Positions 56,393 through 64,000 of a stretch of DNA of 64,000 bases are shown here, one piece after another (the first letter of the stretch is position 1; each line of letters opens with the position of its first letter). Under the pieces are notes generated by a model. It was not told where the DNA came from. It searched no databases and saw only the letters and a program-made list of their open reading frames with translations. The stretch is from an uncultured Prevotellaceae bacterium. GTDB lineage: Bacteria; Bacteroidota; Bacteroidia; Bacteroidales; Muribaculaceae. A program made the position numbers and the translations under genes. Location: positions 1 to 64,000 of the forward strand of contig ONIL01000006.1 in assembly GCA_900317835.1 (NCBI GenBank), written 5' to 3'.

Positions 56393-58015
56393 ATGTTTAA
56401 ACATCTCGTTAGAGTAGGTCTGTTGAGCGCAGTTGTGCTTGCGACCTTCACCTCATGTGAGGAAGAACAGCAGTTCACCAATGAGAAACTTGATGCCAAG
56501 CGTGTTGAAGTTCAGGTGCTGAACAATGACTTGGCCAAGGTTCGTGACTATGTGCCCCTGTATGCAGTCATTGCACACCGTGGCTCCACCTTCTGGGCTC
56601 CCGAGGAGACCGAAGCATCATGGCGTTGGGCCCGTGAGATGGGTGCTGACTATCTGGAGAGTGACGTGCAGTGTACCAAGGACGGTATCGTGCTCGCCAA
56701 CCACGATGAGAACCTGAAGCGCACCACCAACATCGAGAACGTCTTCAGCGAGAACGTCCCTGCCAGCCGTGTTGACTTCTACATGAGCCTGGGCTTCTCT
56801 CGTGCCGATGCCGAGGCACAGTATGGCCGCGACATGGCCGCCTTCCGCCCGTTCTACACCTTGAGCTACTACTATGCCGAGCTGCTCATGCTCGATGCCG
56901 GCAGCTGGTTCAACGAGAGCTCGCTGGAGCAGGCCCGCCCCACCTTCAAGGCTACCGAGAACGGCCGCTTTGAGAACGGTCACATCGTTTACAGCAACGG
57001 TCTCTACATCAGCGCCATCCAGGACCAGATCGCCTATGCACAGGGCAAGCGCCTGATCCGTGACGCCAATGGCCGCCGCGTGCTGACCTACAAGGTCAAG
57101 GACGAGTACCGTGGTATGACGCTGGAGCAGATTTACAACAAGATCAAGGAGAAAGGCCAGTACAATGCCAAGTACATGGACTTCATCGAGTACGACTTCG
57201 CTAACGCCTACGAGGCTGACCCCGAGGACACCGGCAACCGCCCCGGCATCTATGTCGAGTTCAAGGAGAGTTGGCTCAACCCTGGTAACATGGAGCAGCG
57301 CGTGTATGACGTGCTGGCCGAGCAGGGTTGGAACATCATCACCAACGATCCTGGCGAGCAACCCTTCTACATCAATGGCAAGGTGAACGTGGGTAACACC
57401 CGTGGCCGCGTCATCCTTCAAACCTTCTCGTTTGATGCACTGCGTCGTGCCAATGACGTCTTCCAGGGCCGCATCCCCATGTGCTACCTGCTGTGGATCA
57501 GCGAGCCGGCCTATGCTACCGACATTGCCTATGACACCCCCACCGGCTATGCTGCCTTCATCAAGTGGGCACAGGACAATGGCGCTCACATCATCGGTCC
57601 GGCCATCAGTGGTGCACCCAACAACTATCCTGAGATGAACGCTCCCTGGCAGGCTTACATGATTCGCCGTGCCCAGATGATCAACCATCCCTACAGCTTT
57701 GACAGCTGGGCTCAAATGTGCAAGTATATGGGCTACTACAACTATGGTTGGGAAACCGAGTTTGACGACTTGCTGCGTCTCGAGATTCCTGCCACACCTT
57801 ACTGCACCACCAGCTATCCCAACAGTGTACCCGTCTATATGGACGGCTTCTTCACCAACCGCACCGAGATGTCGTTGCGCTACATGATTGAGAACGGTTT
57901 CCGTGGCAACTCCCAGCTGCCCAACCCGTTCCATGCCGGACAGAAGTATGACAACTCACAGGCCAACGTCGTCGTTCCCGATGCCGCTGCTACCCTGGAT
58001 CGTCTGGGTTACTAA
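56393..58015 (+). CDS. glpQ: Glycerophosphodiester phosphodiesterase lipoprotein
   Basis: The 540-residue protein carries a lipoprotein signal (VVLATFTSC) and a GDPD TIM barrel: AHRGSTFWAPEETEASW, then YLESDVQCTKDGIVLANHDENLKRTT (the H-R-G, E-x-D and H-D residues of the active site), and later GIYVEFKESW. It splits glycerophosphodiesters into glycerol-3-phosphate and an alcohol, with calcium, in the periplasm or at the surface. It is longer than the E. coli enzyme (358 residues), with an insert of roughly 130 residues after the first active-site block. Follows glpT by 44 bases. Confidence 0.93.
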   Translation: MFKHLVRVGLLSAVVLATFTSCEEEQQFTNEKLDAKRVEVQVLNNDLAKVRDYVPLYAVIAHRGSTFWAPEETEASWRWAREMGADYLESDVQCTKDGIVLANHDENLKRTTNIENVFSENVPASRVDFYMSLGFSRADAEAQYGRDMAAFRPFYTLSYYYAELLMLDAGSWFNESSLEQARPTFKATENGRFENGHIVYSNGLYISAIQDQIAYAQGKRLIRDANGRRVLTYKVKDEYRGMTLEQIYNKIKEKGQYNAKYMDFIEYDFANAYEADPEDTGNRPGIYVEFKESWLNPGNMEQRVYDVLAEQGWNIITNDPGEQPFYINGKVNVGNTRGRVILQTFSFDALRRANDVFQGRIPMCYLLWISEPAYATDIAYDTPTGYAAFIKWAQDNGAHIIGPAISGAPNNYPEMNAPWQAYMIRRAQMINHPYSFDSWAQMCKYMGYYNYGWETEFDDLLRLEIPATPYCTTSYPNSVPVYMDGFFTNRTEMSLRYMIENGFRGNSQLPNPFHAGQKYDNSQANVVVPDAAATLDRLGY

Positions 58016-58065
58016 TCCGCTACTGGTGTAATAACATTAACAACATTTAATTGAAACAATTCAGT

Positions 58066-59409
58066 ATGAAAAAATATATTTTGATGCCTCTTTTGGCAAT
58101 CTTCGCTTTGACAGCAGCCGCCCAGGACTTTGACACCGATCCCACCCTGGAACTCGAGAACGCCGAGAAGGAAGTGAAGTTCACCGTCGGGGCCCGCATG
58201 ATGGCCGATGCCGCCTACTATCACTCTGACTTCACCCCACTGCAGAGTGGTGCTTCGATAACCGACGCCCGCATCCGCACCTCGATGACCTACAAGGACT
58301 GGTACTTCTACGCCGACTTCGGCTTTGGCGGCGGCAAGTTCGCCCAGAAGAACATCTTCTTGCAGTACAGCACACTGGACAACAACGACAACACCCATGC
58401 CGTGAAGGTGGGTTACTACAACGACCCCGCCGGCTCGATGGCCCGCAACACGTCGCTGGGTAGCTACCACTTCATCAGCCGTCCCGGTTCGTCCTACGCA
58501 TTGGGCGAAGGCCGTGAGCTGGGTATTACCTACAAGTTCAACAACGACCGCTTCATGGCCTATCAGGGTGTGTTCACCGAGAACCAGTACAACAAGATCG
58601 ACGCTGGCTTTAACGGTGTTACCGTTGCAGGCCGTTACCTGTTCCGCCCCATCGCTGATGACTACCAGACCCTGCATGTGGGCGTGAGCGCACGATGGGC
58701 ACACCTGGGCGGTGGCGAAGTCTATAACAACGTGCTCAAGAAGAGCCTCCACCTGGGACAGTCGCTCGAGACTCTCGTCGATGAGGACGAGCAGTTCGTT
58801 AACGCCGACCTCGATTGGGCCAACAACGTGTTCAATCTGGGTGCCGAGGCCCTCTATCGCAACGACAAGTTCTTTGCCCGTGGTGAGTTCTTCTACAAGA
58901 ATGTGACCAAGAAGCGCGACAGCTACTCGCTCTACATCGATGCCCAGAACAACATCGACGGTTGGGGCGACATCGATTGGTGGGAGACTGCCAACAAGCT
59001 GAAGAACAACAACTTCTTTGGTGGCTATGTTGAGGCCGGCCTCCAGCTTCTGGGCAATGGCTACAAGTACAACTCCCAGGAAGGTGTACTGGGCGGTATG
59101 GACGGCAAGTCACTCGAACTCGTGGCACGCTACAACTACACCGGCCTGAACAACCTTACCGATGGTGAATACTACAACGCCGGCCGTGGCCACTACTATG
59201 CCAACGGCTACATGGAGGATTGGCCCGGTACTGGCGCTACCAGCGTCGGTGGTGGTGACGTTCACAGCGTGACCTTGGGTTTGAACTACGCGTTCAACCG
59301 CTACGTGCTGTGCATGTTTGACTACACTTGGCACAAGCTTGACAAGCCCTTCCTGCCCAACGACAAGAACATCCATGTGGCTCAAGCCCGCGTTCAGTTC
59401 ACCTTCTAA
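58066..59409 (+). CDS. Outer-membrane porin (OprO/OprP phosphate-porin type)
   Basis: The 447-residue protein has a signal peptide (MKKYILMPLLAIFALTAAAQ) and a 16-strand-type porin barrel: VKFTVGARMMADAAYYHSDF, DARIRTSMTYKDWYFYADFGFGGG, SRPGSSYALGEGRELGITY, FARGEFFYKNVTKK, ending VAQARVQFTF with a terminal Phe. It resembles phosphate-selective porins. Being last in the glp operon, it probably lets glycerophosphodiesters or phosphate cross the outer membrane; this specific role is inferred from context. The ATG at 58066 is used. Confidence 0.88.
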   Translation: MKKYILMPLLAIFALTAAAQDFDTDPTLELENAEKEVKFTVGARMMADAAYYHSDFTPLQSGASITDARIRTSMTYKDWYFYADFGFGGGKFAQKNIFLQYSTLDNNDNTHAVKVGYYNDPAGSMARNTSLGSYHFISRPGSSYALGEGRELGITYKFNNDRFMAYQGVFTENQYNKIDAGFNGVTVAGRYLFRPIADDYQTLHVGVSARWAHLGGGEVYNNVLKKSLHLGQSLETLVDEDEQFVNADLDWANNVFNLGAEALYRNDKFFARGEFFYKNVTKKRDSYSLYIDAQNNIDGWGDIDWWETANKLKNNNFFGGYVEAGLQLLGNGYKYNSQEGVLGGMDGKSLELVARYNYTGLNNLTDGEYYNAGRGHYYANGYMEDWPGTGATSVGGGDVHSVTLGLNYAFNRYVLCMFDYTWHKLDKPFLPNDKNIHVAQARVQFTF

Positions 59410-59516
59410 AAAAAGGGGAACCATCATTGATCACTGAATAATAATCAATAATAATCATCTAATTACCATCAACAGGTTATTCAATAGAATTAATTATTAT
59501 TCTATCAATCACTATG

Positions 59517-59555
59517 ATCCCGCCTCACCCGCGACTGGGCCAGGCGGGATTTTTT
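59517..59555 (+). terminator. Terminator of the glp operon
   Basis: ATCCCGCCT and AGGCGGGAT pair perfectly and are followed by TTTTTT. It lies 108 bases after the porin stop codon. Confidence 0.9.
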
Positions 59556-59591
59556 AGTAGCCCTCTTTTCGATGCTAGGGGACAGAAACAA

Positions 59592-59624
59592 CCGAGGCGC
59601 GGCCATCGTGTGGCTGCGCCTCGG
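59592..59624 (-). terminator. Terminator of the secreted repeat protein gene
   Basis: CCGAGGCGC and GCGCCTCGG with inner GGCCA/TGGCT; on the reverse strand it is followed by GGTTGTTTC. It is 22 bases past the stop. Confidence 0.75.
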
Positions 59625-59646
59625 CTATATGATAAAAACCAATGGT

Positions 59647-60876
59647 TTACTTGATGACCTTGCAGGTGCTGGTAGTACCGTCGCTGTAGGTAGTCACTTG
59701 GATGGTCAGGCCACTGGGCTGAGTCATCTGCTGGCCTGCCACATTGTAGTAGCGCACGCTAGCAACCGTCTTATCGGTGCTGAACTCACTAACCGAGCTC
59801 TGGGGATAGACCTCAAGGTAAACGATATCCGACTTGTTGGTGATTCCGTCAATGGTATAATTGACCTGGATACCGATGCGCCAAGTGAAGAAGGGATTCT
59901 CACCCATATTGGTCCGGTAGAAATAAACACGACGCAGATAGAAGTCAAAACCACTATAACCGTAAGGAATCTCGGTCATATCAGTATCGAAACCATTATT
60001 GACGCCATAGGTGTCATAATCGAAGGTAAACAACTGGTCTTGGTCGGTGAAGATGCTGTAGGTCAAAGCATCAGCATCAATCGGATTGTTATCGACGTCG
60101 ACCAGGTTAATGTTGAAGTCTAAGCGCGTGTAGCCTTCCTCGGTTCCACAGTCAAAGAATTCCAGCACCTCGGGGTTGGCGGGAACAACGGGAACGGCTT
60201 CACCGCGCACGGTCCATGTCGAGCCCCACTCAATGGTTGCCACCGAACCATCATCGCTCCAAACGCCCGCCAAACCTGTTGCCACGCAATTGTAAGGAAA
60301 AGGCGCACTCAAATCGCCCTGGGTACCCTGCAGCGTGATTGTTCCGGTTTCGGGGTCGATGGCATAAATTGCCTCGGTCACCTGCTCATCAGGATAAAAA
60401 TCAAGCCAGTAGAAGTCATCACCCAAGTCGATAACGTCGGTTGAGCCCCATGCCAGGACCAAACCGTAGTCGTATTCCTCGTTATAGGACACATACTGTC
60501 CAAGCGGAACAGCAATGGTCAAGCCGTCGTCACTCAATTCACCCTTGGCCCATGCGCCAACGCCCTCACCGTAGCACAATGGATCCTTGATGTAAACGGT
60601 CTTGCCGTCATCGGCGTAAACCACCTTGACACGGCCTACCTGGGCCTCTGTGTCATAGCCATAGAGACTCACATACATGAACTCGCCGGTGCGGGTATAG
60701 TCCACGACAGTACCCTCGGGTTGCTCAGTGATGATATCCACCTTTGCTGGAGCCTTGAGAACCGAGGCGCTAACTGCCTTTTCCTTCGGGCGCAAAGCGT
60801 TCCCTACGGATTTGATCTCTGCCGTTGCACTGACGGCAACAGCCACACACATGATAAAAAGTAATGATTTCTTCAT
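59647..60876 (-). CDS. Secreted repeat protein with the conserved C-terminal tail
   Basis: The 409-residue product has a signal peptide (MKKSLLFIMCVAVAVSATA), a middle beta domain with VSLYGYDTEAQVGRV, YIKDPLCYGEGVGAWAKG and VSYNEEYDYGLVLAWG that parallels the middle of the 25310-27586 protein, and one copy of the repeat that is doubled there (VPANPEVLEFFDCG, DVDNNPID, DTDMTEIPYG, IGIQVNYTIDG). It ends with the same tail (VRYYNVAGQQMTQPSG, TTYSDGTTSTCKVIK). The two proteins are therefore paralogues with different repeat number and only the long one has the anchor-J-like domain. Confidence 0.8.
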   Translation of the reverse strand: MKKSLLFIMCVAVAVSATAEIKSVGNALRPKEKAVSASVLKAPAKVDIITEQPEGTVVDYTRTGEFMYVSLYGYDTEAQVGRVKVVYADDGKTVYIKDPLCYGEGVGAWAKGELSDDGLTIAVPLGQYVSYNEEYDYGLVLAWGSTDVIDLGDDFYWLDFYPDEQVTEAIYAIDPETGTITLQGTQGDLSAPFPYNCVATGLAGVWSDDGSVATIEWGSTWTVRGEAVPVVPANPEVLEFFDCGTEEGYTRLDFNINLVDVDNNPIDADALTYSIFTDQDQLFTFDYDTYGVNNGFDTDMTEIPYGYSGFDFYLRRVYFYRTNMGENPFFTWRIGIQVNYTIDGITNKSDIVYLEVYPQSSVSEFSTDKTVASVRYYNVAGQQMTQPSGLTIQVTTYSDGTTSTCKVIK

Positions 60877-61019
60877 AATGCTAATAATTTATGGATTTAT
60901 AATGATGATTTATGAATTATTTCTTGTCGAGACCGCAAATATAATCAAAAAACGGATAAAAACGAAGCCCGATGACTAAAAAACTTTCAAGACCAAACGC
61001 GAGACTCTAAACTTTTCGC

Positions 61020-61027
61020 TAAATTTG
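61020..61027 (+). promoter_or_regulatory. -7 promoter box of the symporter gene
   Basis: TAAATTTG, 31 bases before the ATG. No clear -33 box. Confidence 0.5.
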
Positions 61028-61058
61028 CACTTTCAACCTTAAAACCGAATTTTTAGCT

Positions 61059-62429
61059 ATGATGGAGACCTTAAACGACTTTTTCAAGATATTGAGCGAC
61101 TACCTGTGGGGGTGGCCGATGATTATACTGCTGCTGGGAACGCACATTTTTCTCACGTTCCGCCTTGGAGTGCCTCAACGCAAACTGTTGACTGGCATCA
61201 AGTTGTCATTAAGTAAGGACAAGGGTTCGAAAGGTGACGTGTCCCAATTCGGCGCACTGGCGACCGCACTGGCGGCAACCATCGGCACAGGCAACATCGT
61301 GGGTGTGGCCACTGCAGTTGCCTTGGGCGGTCCTGGCGCAGTGCTGTGGTGCTGGCTGTCAGGTGTTTTCGGCATCGCTACTAAGTATAGCGAAGGCCTG
61401 TTGGCCATCAAGTACCGCGTCAAGTCTGAAGACGGCCGAATGCTGGGTGGACCCATGTATGCTCTGGAACGCGGCCTGGGATGGAAATGGCTTGCTGTGC
61501 TTTTCGCCGTGTTTACTGCTCTGGCATCATTCGGTATCGGCAACACCGTACAGGCCAACGCCATCTCAACCATCGCACACAACTCCTATAGCATCCCCAC
61601 ATGGCTGTCTGGTGGCATCGTCTGCTTGTTTACCGGCTTGGTTCTGCTGGGCGGCATCAAGAGCATCGCCCGTGTGTGCAGCGCTTTGGTGCCCTTTATG
61701 GCATTCCTCTACGTGCTGGGGTGCATCTATATCCTGATTGTCAACGGGCAGTACGTATGGCCCGCCATCAAGCTCATTTGTGAATCGGCCTTCTCGCCCC
61801 AGGCTGCCGGTGGTGGCTTTGTAGGCTCCACTGTCATCATCGCTGCGCGCATGGGTATCGCCCGCGGATTGTTCAGCAATGAATCCGGTCTTGGTTCCGC
61901 CCCGATTGTGGCCGCAGCCGCTCAAACGCGCAATCCTGTTCGTCAGGCATTGGTATCCTCGACAGGCACCTTCTGGGACACGGTGGTCATCTGTGCCTTC
62001 ACGGGACTGGTCATTGTCAGCAGCGTCATCGCCTACCCTGACATCAGCAGCACCGACGGCGCCGCGCTCACCAAGGCGGCTTTTGCCAAGATCCCTTATG
62101 TGGGCACCCCGCTATTGACGTTTGGACTGTTGACATTTGCGTTCACCACCATTCTTGGCTGGTGCTACTACGGCGAGCGTGCCGTCGAGTACCTCAAGGG
62201 CAAGCGCTGGATGCTGGGCTACCGCATCGTGTTCGTCGCGATGGTGTTTGTCGGTAGCATCATCAGCCTTGATGTCGTGTGGAATGCCGCCGATTGCATG
62301 AACGCGCTCATGGCCATTCCCAACCTTATTTCCCTGCTGCTGCTCAGCGGCGTCATCGCACGTGAGACGCGACACTACCTGTACGGCGGCCGTCTCGACC
62401 ATCACGAGAAGCAAGAAGACAAGGAATAA
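61059..62429 (+). CDS. Alanine/glycine:sodium symporter family transporter
   Basis: The 456-residue membrane protein fits the AGCS family: LFDYLWGWP-like start (LSDYLWGWPMIILLLGTHIF), GVPQRKLLTG, the conserved ALATALAATIGTGNIVGVATAVALGGPGAVLW region (about 65-97), KYSEGLLAIKYR, FGIGNTVQANAI, and FSNESGLGSAPIVAAAA. It imports alanine or glycine with sodium ions across the inner membrane. Two start ATGs are in tandem. Transcribed alone and followed by a strong terminator. Confidence 0.94.
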   Translation: MMETLNDFFKILSDYLWGWPMIILLLGTHIFLTFRLGVPQRKLLTGIKLSLSKDKGSKGDVSQFGALATALAATIGTGNIVGVATAVALGGPGAVLWCWLSGVFGIATKYSEGLLAIKYRVKSEDGRMLGGPMYALERGLGWKWLAVLFAVFTALASFGIGNTVQANAISTIAHNSYSIPTWLSGGIVCLFTGLVLLGGIKSIARVCSALVPFMAFLYVLGCIYILIVNGQYVWPAIKLICESAFSPQAAGGGFVGSTVIIAARMGIARGLFSNESGLGSAPIVAAAAQTRNPVRQALVSSTGTFWDTVVICAFTGLVIVSSVIAYPDISSTDGAALTKAAFAKIPYVGTPLLTFGLLTFAFTTILGWCYYGERAVEYLKGKRWMLGYRIVFVAMVFVGSIISLDVVWNAADCMNALMAIPNLISLLLLSGVIARETRHYLYGGRLDHHEKQEDKE

Positions 62430-62451
62430 AACCACGATAAGTCAAAACAAG

Positions 62452-62485
62452 AAAAGCCCGCAATCTTTTGGGATTGCGGGCTTTT
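62452..62485. terminator. Bidirectional terminator
   Basis: AAAAGCCCGCAATC and GATTGCGGGCTTTT are perfect inverted copies around a 6-base loop, between the convergent symporter and peptidase genes. Confidence 0.92.
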
Positions 62486-62507
62486 CATATCGACTTTATT
62501 ATCCTGA

Positions 62508-64000
62508 TTACCAGATGATGGCACGGTCGGCGGGATCGAGCCACATCTTGTCACCAGCCTTGATGTCAAAGGCATCAAAGAAGGTGTCGATGTTCCTCAG
62601 GGTTGCGTTCACGCGATAGCGGCCGATGCTGTGGGGATCGCTCTTGGTCTGCTGGAAGATGGCCTCGTCGGTCATGTTATCAGCCCAGATGCGGCCATAG
62701 CTCAAGTAGAAGCGCTGAGTGGGGGTGAAGCCGTCAATCAGTTTGCCTTCGCGGTACTGCTGAGTGGTCTTGAAAGCGTCATAGGCGATGCGCAAGCCAC
62801 CCTGGTCGGCGATGTTCTCACCCAGGGTCAAGTGACCGTTAGCGTGCTGGTCCTTAACGACGATAATCTGGTCGAACTGTGCAGCAAGCTTCTCGGCAGC
62901 AGCTTGGAACTTCTCGCTATCCTCCTCAGTCCACCAGTCGGTCATGTTGCCGTACTGGTCGAACATGCGGCCCTGATCGTCAAAGCCGTGGGTCATCTCA
63001 TGGCCAATGACTACGCCGATGGCACCGAAGTTGGTTGCATCGTCGGCTTCCACATCAAAGAAGGGAGGTTGCAGGATAGCAGCAGGGAAGCAGATCTCGT
63101 TGGTCGTGGGGTTGTAGTAAGCATTCACCGTCTGCGGTGTCATGCCCCACTCGTCGCGGTCAACGGGCTTGCCCATCTTGTCAAGGTTGCGGCGGGTCTC
63201 ATAGAGGCTTGCAGCCTTGATGTTGTCATACAGGCTCTTGCTGGGATCCACCTGCAAGCCGCTGTAGTCACGCCACTTGTCGGGATAACCGATCTTGACG
63301 GTGAAAGCATTGAGCTTCACGAGGGCGTTGATCTTGGTCTGCTCGCTCATCCAGGTCAGGCCAGCGATGTGTGCGGCCAACGATTTGCGCAACTCGCTGA
63401 TGAGCTTTAACATCTTCTCCTTGCTGCCGTGGGCAAAATACTTATTGACGTAAATCTCGCCAACTGCTTCGCCGAGCAGGCTGTTGGGGAAGCCCAGGGC
63501 ACGTTTCCAGCGCGGCTTGCGCTCCTTCTGGCCACTGAGCATACGGCCATAGAAGTCAAACGCAGTCTCGCCGAAGTCATCGCTCAAGTAGTTGCTGGCG
63601 CCCCTGATGAGAATGCCGGCCATGTAATCACGCATCTGCTGTTCGGTGAGCTTGGTCATCAGGTCGTTGGCAACGGCCATCACCTTGGGCTCGGTCAGGA
63701 TAACCCACTCCACCTGCGGGGTGCCCATCAGGTTGAAATACTCCTTCCAGTTGATGGCTGGATAATCCTGCTGGAGCTGCTCCAGGGTGCGGATGTTGTA
63801 AAGCTTGTTGTAGTCGCGGGCCTCAGCACGGTCCATCTTGGCCTGAGCGAACTTGTACTCAATGTCATAGATGGTCTTGCTGGCGCGGTTAGCATCTTTC
63901 TTGTTGTAACCGGCGAGCTGGAACATCTTCAGCAGGTAATTTTTATAGGCCTGCTGGATCTTCTTGCTGTCAGCGTCGGTGTTCAGGTAATAATCCCTGT
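62508..64000 (-). CDS. M13-family (neprilysin-type) metallopeptidase, 5' end beyond window
   Basis: The reverse-strand frame is open to the right edge (RDYYLNTDADSKKIQQAYKN at its first codons), so about 497 C-terminal residues are present out of the roughly 670 usual for the family. The zinc motif HEMTH is at 62988-63002 within VVIGHEMTHGFDDQGRMFD, the third ligand Glu is in TLGENIADQGG, and INALVKLNAFTVKIGYPDKW and NAYYNPTTNEICFPAAILQPPFF are typical M13 blocks. The end MWLDPADRAIIW replaces the CxxW of mammalian members, as often in Bacteroidetes. It is a periplasmic or surface oligopeptidase; the signal peptide is not visible here. Confidence 0.95.
   Translation of the reverse strand, partial: RDYYLNTDADSKKIQQAYKNYLLKMFQLAGYNKKDANRASKTIYDIEYKFAQAKMDRAEARDYNKLYNIRTLEQLQQDYPAINWKEYFNLMGTPQVEWVILTEPKVMAVANDLMTKLTEQQMRDYMAGILIRGASNYLSDDFGETAFDFYGRMLSGQKERKPRWKRALGFPNSLLGEAVGEIYVNKYFAHGSKEKMLKLISELRKSLAAHIAGLTWMSEQTKINALVKLNAFTVKIGYPDKWRDYSGLQVDPSKSLYDNIKAASLYETRRNLDKMGKPVDRDEWGMTPQTVNAYYNPTTNEICFPAAILQPPFFDVEADDATNFGAIGVVIGHEMTHGFDDQGRMFDQYGNMTDWWTEEDSEKFQAAAEKLAAQFDQIIVVKDQHANGHLTLGENIADQGGLRIAYDAFKTTQQYREGKLIDGFTPTQRFYLSYGRIWADNMTDEAIFQQTKSDPHSIGRYRVNATLRNIDTFFDAFDIKAGDKMWLDPADRAIIW

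Noticed and set aside
56618..57934. 438-codon reverse-strand frame opposite glpQ
   Set aside because: Antisense shadow of a conserved enzyme; no domain, signal or promoter.
62631..63410. 259-codon forward frame opposite the M13 peptidase
   Set aside because: The reverse strand has the zinc motifs and the frame is a shadow.
1..64000. CRISPR array or insertion sequence
   Set aside because: No regularly spaced direct repeats of 25-40 bases and no transposase-like frame were found by eye.

Overview
This 64 kb window looks like chromosomal DNA of a gut-type Bacteroidales bacterium, probably near Muribaculaceae or Prevotellaceae; that placement is inferred from gene content and promoter style, not from a marker gene. 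Direct signs are many promoters with the Bacteroidetes -7 element TAnnTTTG and a TTTG/TTG -33 element about 19-21 bases upstream, little use of Shine-Dalgarno sequences, a TonB-dependent receptor, a hybrid histidine kinase with an AraC-type output domain, DUF4199/DUF6452/DUF6048 genes, and secreted proteins ending in dockerin-like repeats or a conserved tail of about 40 residues.

Layout. 1-3.9 kb: stress and housekeeping genes (archaemetzincin-like protease cut by the edge, PNPOx-family flavoprotein, acyl-ACP thioesterase, metallo-beta-lactamase-fold hydrolase, acetyltransferase, lipoprotein). 4.3-7.6 kb: the most unusual locus, a radical SAM/SPASM enzyme followed by three exported proteins that share one N-terminal leader and an AT-x-YGA motif but end in different modules (two TonB C-terminal domains, one acyl-carrier-protein-like domain). 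7.9-21.7 kb: an AraC-controlled cluster of aldo/keto reductases, cupin, carboxymuconolactone decarboxylase, amidohydrolase, tannase and alpha/beta hydrolase genes, interrupted by a TonB receptor with a His/Cys-rich partner. One of its two AraC regulators carries an in-frame TGA exactly where its paralogue has Trp. 21.7-25 kb: small enzymes, and a deletion junction where a ZIP transporter and an AraC gene have both lost their 5' ends.

25-37 kb: a large secreted repeat protein, msrC, rarA, yraN, a TPR hybrid two-component regulator, and a tightly packed DUF4199 / glycosyltransferase / DUF6452 / DUF6048 / lipoprotein group that includes a previously uncalled 44-codon ORF. 37-45.4 kb: three secreted proteins surrounding an isolated, apparently intact terminase large-subunit gene coupled to a 670-residue beta-rich protein, with no other phage genes nearby. 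45.8-49.4 kb: DJ-1 protein, tRNA-Val, two outer-membrane barrels, apbE.

49.5-59.4 kb is a coherent glycerophosphodiester scavenging unit: a divergent DeoR/GlpR repressor, then glpA-glpB-glpC, glpT, glpQ and an outer-membrane porin. A porin admits the diester, GlpQ releases glycerol-3-phosphate, GlpT exchanges it for phosphate, and GlpABC oxidises it to dihydroxyacetone phosphate with electrons passed to quinone. No glycerol facilitator or kinase gene is present here. The window ends with another secreted repeat protein, a sodium/alanine-type symporter and an M13 metallopeptidase cut by the right edge.
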